Assembly: GCA_038503065.1 (NCBI GenBank)
Contig: JBCAMK010000002.1
Span: 1,488,001-1,552,000, forward strand
Origin: Paragyromitra xinjiangensis
Lineage: Eukaryota; Ascomycota; Pezizomycetes; Pezizales; Discinaceae
DNA length: 64,000 nt
Direction of reading: 5' to 3'
Part shown: positions 60,671 to 64,000 of the stretch, piece after piece
Layout: the number at the start of each line of letters is the position of its first letter
How positions within the stretch are numbered: position 1 is the first letter of the stretch
Notes under the pieces: model-generated
Databases searched by the model: none
The model's input: only the letters and a program-made list of their open reading frames with translations
Told to the model about the DNA's origin: nothing
Program-made: the position numbers and the translations under genes

Positions 60671-61242
60671 GAGCATGTCTTACAGTCTATGTATGGAGAT
60701 CCCGAGATTTTTTTATTTAGATGAAACCCGCAAAATACAAAGCAGCGCAGCAGTCTCCACTCCTACGCGGAGTTTACATCAGCATTGCATGTATCCTTGA
60801 TGCACTTTTGATGTTCAGTTGGTGTATGGTTGAAGGATCGATTGGGTGCTATAGGTACGCACAGTTACTCGACATTTATGCTTTGTCTTGAACTAGACTT
60901 CGGGGCTCTGTAGCCTAACATAGTTATGGGGACTATAAGAGCCTAATGGGTTTACTAGTATATAAAACTTACTCCTGACTAGCAAAATTTAAGGTTAGGG
61001 TAGTCAGGCTAACTACATGAGCGCGTGGCATTAAGTACTGGTACTGTCACGTGATAAAACTAAGATACTCAACCGCTTATTCTTTAATCCGGTCACGTAA
61101 TAAAATCGGGTGTCGGCGACATGAGAATATTGGTTTAGTATAGAAAACATCCCTGTCATCTCGAGATATTCCCCGCGATCCCCGCTCTCCATTTACAGCT
61201 CAGAATCATTCTCTCCACCTCTTCTCATTAAACCAATCCGCA
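60671..61242. other. Promoter region of the oxidoreductase gene
   Basis: 570 bases between tandem plus-strand genes. It contains the paired GTCACGTG/GTCACGTA sites described separately. The last 100 bases are C/T-rich, as in fungal 5' leaders. No other gene is seen. Confidence 0.45.
61046..61105 (+). promoter_or_regulatory. Paired bHLH-type sites
   Basis: GTCACGTGATAAAA (61,046) and GTCACGTAATAAAA (61,092) differ by one base and lie 46 bases apart, about 140-200 bases before the oxidoreductase ATG. CACGTG is a bHLH (Pho4/Cbf1-like) core. Confidence 0.35.
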
Positions 61243-62559
61243 ATGTCGATAAACGTTGCTATCCTCGGCTATGGATTTTCTGCCAAAATATTCCACATTC
61301 CTTTTATTCTGAATACTCCTGGTTTAACGCTTCATTCAATTGTTCAGCGAAACCCTACGGAGTCCAACTCAGTATCGAAGGATCACCCTGCAGTCAAAGT
61401 CTTCCGTTCTGCCGAAGAACTCTACGCTTCTGACGAGTCGGATAATATATCCTTAGTGATCATCACCACCAGCAATTCTACACATTATTCTCTCTGCAAA
61501 GAAGCACTAGAAAATGGGAAAAACGTTGTAGTGGAAAAGCCGTTCACCACATCTTCCAAGGAAGCCGATGAGCTCGTGGCGCTGGCTGAGAAGAAAGGAA
61601 AAGTTCTGACTGTTTTCCAAAGTAGCTACTACCCATCTCTTACGTCGCTTAATTTTTGTTACAGCAACGTGGAGAATTTACTGATATCTTTCTGAAGACC
61701 GACGATTTGATTCCGACTTTCTAAGCCTCCGTGCGCTTCTTTCGGCATCGCCCTCCCCGATTGGTAAATTAGTCTCTCTCGAATCACACTACGACCGCTT
61801 CAAGCGTCTCGAAACCGTTACGTCTGATGCGCGCGCTTGGAAACGAGAACAGTCTTACGGTAATGGAACACTTTGGGATTTGGGATCACATCTTATCGAT
61901 CAGGCTCTCACACTTTTTGGACTTCCTGCGCGGGTGTATGGACAAATACGTGACGAACGTGGCGCAAGTGAGAATTTCTCGGCAATCTGGGGAGAGGAAG
62001 GGTATCTTGATGATTTCTTCGAGGCGACGTTCTATTATGATGGTGATGATGTGAAGAGAGGGTTTGTGGTGAGGCTTGAGGCATCGACTTTATCGTTGAG
62101 AGAAAAGCAGGTGAGGTTCGTTGTTAGAGGGACAGAAGGAGGTTGGGTTAAAGTAAGTTTCCACATCCTCTCCGTGATTATAGACTATGATAGTATACTG
62201 AACTTGATAAGTATCATCTTGACCCCCAAGAGGATCAGTTGAAGGCAGGCCTCCTTCCTTCTGCTACAGAATTCGGGGCCGAAGACGAAGAGATTCATGG
62301 TATTCCTCCTACTATGTTAATCTCCCGCCTATAGCTACTAACATTTCCCCTAGGTACATTTATCACCCCCGATGGGACAGCAACTAAGACGCCCTCCCAA
62401 AAAGGTAATTATGGAAAGTTCTACAGCAATTTAGTATCCGCCATAAAGGGAGAAAAACAATGTGTTGTGAAGCCTAAAGAGGCTGCGGATGTAGTGCGGA
62501 TGGTGGAATTAATTGGGGAAAGTAACCGACTGGGGATAATTTTGGATGTTGCACAATAG
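61243..62559 (+). CDS. Gfo/Idh/MocA family oxidoreductase
   Basis: NAD(P)-dependent oxidoreductase of the Gfo/Idh/MocA group acting on a sugar-like or related substrate; cytosolic. Four exons give about 370 residues: 61243-61621, about 61697-62152, 62202-62299 and 62354-62559. The Rossmann start is NVAILGYGFSAKIFHIPF. The DNISLVIITTSNSTHYSLCK block is followed by GKNVVVEKPFTTSSKEADEL with the conserved EKP lysine. Intron 1 splits VFQ|NRRFDSDFLSLRALL, the usual family continuation. Next are GTLWDLGSHLIDQALTLFG, with the His/Asp active-site helix, and YLDDFFEATFYYD. The C-terminus, FITPDGTATKTPSQKGNYGK and AADVVRMVELI, fits the family. The first exon would otherwise end in a stop, so the intron is needed. 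Intact; substrate unknown. Confidence 0.92.
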
Positions 62560-63330
62560 AGGGGTTCCGGATAAATTTGTTTTCTGAATACCCGAACTAT
62601 CCATCAATATTAAATTTTGGTTTGGTAAATTACAGAAGACTAAGTTCCTACCCAGAAACATAATTGAAAATCCAGTCTAACAGGGAATAAGTTGAATGCC
62701 CGAGGGCTTGAGACGACCTCAGAGGCCTTAAGCAGCGATTAAATGATTACTCTAGCCTGCGGGTAGTAATGGCTCAACTGCCTACAAAGAGAAGCCCCTG
62801 CCTTGGACGAAATTCTTGTATTGAAACTGGTTGCGTTCAGCTCTGGGTGCTGCGAGGTCAAATGCGTAAGTTGTATTGGTCGAGTGCTGTTCCATGATGT
62901 GCCTTTTTCTGTGGCCATGGTGTGCCTTGTACATGTTTAATATTAGCACTTAGTATAAATATGAATTCGTCTCTCATGCTATCTCTCGGGTCCTCTGTGT
63001 ATCTCCGAGTGATAACAAGTGCCATGCGGTAGAAGGAGTCATAAGGCGGGGCGCCGGTTATGTCACGCTCAATACTACTCTAGGGCTAAGTCCTGCTGAC
63101 TCCTATTGATCTACAACCATACATGTAGTCATGGAATTATAATAAATACAAAACAAGGGAACTAACAATAACTAGCGAAAAACTTGCTCCTGAAAATCGT
63201 CTGTTGTTAGGCTAGTACAGTGCGTAAACAGGAGCCCCTAGCTTAGGTCATCTACGTACTCTTTACTCTTTCAATCCACTCTTCTCCTGTTGGATAGCCC
63301 CACTTGCTCTCTACAGGTAATGGAAATGTG
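62560..63330. other. Intergenic region
   Basis: 3' flank of the oxidoreductase. No frame, RNA or repeat is recognised before the minisatellite begins. Confidence 0.45.
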
Positions 63331-63545
63331 TCAGTAAATGTATCAATTGCCCTGCAAAATATTTGTGTGGGAAATGGATTAGTAGAGGCATCAGTAAATG
63401 TATCAATTGCTCCGCAAATATTTGTGTGGGAAATGGATCAGTAAAAGCATCAGTAAAAGCATCAGTAAATGTGTCAGTAAAAACATCAATTACTCCACCA
63501 TATATTTGTGTGGGAAAGGCATCAGTAAATGGATCAGTAAAAGTG
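63331..63545 (+). repeat. Minisatellite, 60-bp and 12-bp units
   Basis: A 60-base unit starting TCAGTAAATGTATCAATTGC repeats at 63,331 and 63,391, with a diverged copy from 63,474. Each contains ATTTGTGTGGGAAA. Interspersed 12-mers GCATCAGTAAAA/T repeat several times around 63,450-63,540. The unit length keeps a frame open (Ser-Val-Asn/Lys-Ala), but I see no sign of translation. Confidence 0.75.
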
Positions 63546-63649
63546 TAGTTAGGGAAAAATGATGCCTTTCCAATGCCATTTCCTCATTGCTGTAAGCCCT
63601 TTTCCATCCCTTTTCCAACACTAAAAATCATAAAATTTTCTTTAAAAAG

Positions 63650-63745
63650 AATGGATTCCTAGAGGTTTGAACCGGTACCCTTTTGCACACTCCCTACAAG
63701 CCATTTCCTACAATAGCAGGGTGCTTATCACCTGAGCTACCTGCT
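63650..63745 (-). ncRNA. tRNA-like unit, degenerate or SINE head
   Basis: On the minus strand GTAGCTCAGGTGATAAGC (A-box-like) and GGTTCAAACC (B-box-like) lie about 60 bases apart, with TTTTT 15 bases beyond. CCCTGC can pair with GTAGGG around a long loop, as in a tRNA with an intron, but acceptor and T stems do not pair well. It is framed by inverted minisatellite arms. A tRNA relic or tRNA-derived SINE fits better than a working tRNA. Confidence 0.3.
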
Positions 63746-63803
63746 CATATGTGTTGTCTACAATTGGCCACTACTTGAACCCTTGCCTTTCGGAAGATTT
63801 GCA

Positions 63804-63960
63804 TTTTTTGATGCATTTACTGATGCATTTACTGATGCCTTTCCCCCGACGACTTTCCCTACACTTTCCCTGATGCCTTTGCTGATGCCTTTGCTGATGC
63901 TTTTCCCCCAGAGGAGTAGTAAAGACACTAGTAAAGGCATCAGTAAATGAATCAGATGAT
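63804..63960 (-). repeat. Inverted arm of the minisatellite
   Basis: The 12-mer appears here in reverse (TGATGCATTTACTGATGCAT, TGATGCCTTTGC repeated), then once more in the forward sense (AAAGGCATCAGTAAATG at about 63,933). It continues to the window edge. Confidence 0.7.
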
Positions 63961-64000
63961 ACATTTACACCAAACATCCCTTGGAAATGCATCATTTTGT

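Noticed and set aside
60022..60676. Two long minus-strand frames of Phe/Ser and Leu residues
   Set aside because: They are the complement of the calpain purine tract; low complexity and no start context.
61621..61700. Premature stop in the oxidoreductase
   Set aside because: An intron (GTAGCT...CTGAAG) removes it and restores VFQ|NRRFDSDF, the expected family sequence.
63331..63960. CRISPR array
   Set aside because: Units are head-to-tail without unique spacers, occur in both orientations, and the genome is eukaryotic.

Overview
This is nuclear DNA of a filamentous ascomycete (Pezizomycotina). The genes are split by many short introns with GT...AG ends and CTAAC-like branch sites. The families present are also typical of that group: a pisatin-demethylase-like P450, a LaeA-type methyltransferase, mannitol-1-phosphate dehydrogenase, an S28 peptidase, an F-box helicase, and a DUF1365 protein. 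I cannot fix the order. No bacterial operons, rRNA or CRISPR are visible. Because exons are often under 100 bases, most coding sequence had to be assembled by joining exons by eye, so splice sites are models.

Layout. Bases 1-5,606 hold a divergent pair: a cytochrome P450 cut by the left edge (minus strand) and an intact-looking 16-exon SAM methyltransferase (plus strand). This could be the edge of a secondary-metabolite locus. At 7.4-8.4 kb lies an unassigned frame broken by one TGA, then a 276-bp element with perfect 42-bp inverted ends. A DUF1365 membrane protein lies at 12.7-14.9 kb (minus). The stretch from 14.9 to 25.3 kb is gene-poor and holds two tRNA-like relics and one copy of a dispersed repeat.

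From 25.3 to 43.5 kb come a disordered Pro/Lys-rich protein (minus), an FBH1-type F-box DNA helicase (plus), a YjlB-type cupin (minus), mannitol-1-phosphate 5-dehydrogenase (minus) and an RBR ubiquitin ligase (minus). From 45.7 to 62.6 kb, all on the plus strand, come a large Gly-rich collagen-like protein of unknown function, a secreted S28 serine peptidase, a calpain with an extreme Ser then Lys/Glu tail, and a Gfo/Idh/MocA oxidoreductase. The right edge (63.3-64 kb) is an inverted minisatellite around a tRNA-like unit.

Most genes look like independent chromosomal genes and not one system. Threads worth following are the P450/methyltransferase pair, the orphan collagen-like protein, identical telobox motifs upstream of the FBH1 helicase and the cupin, and at least four different MITE-like inverted-repeat elements in the intergenic spaces.
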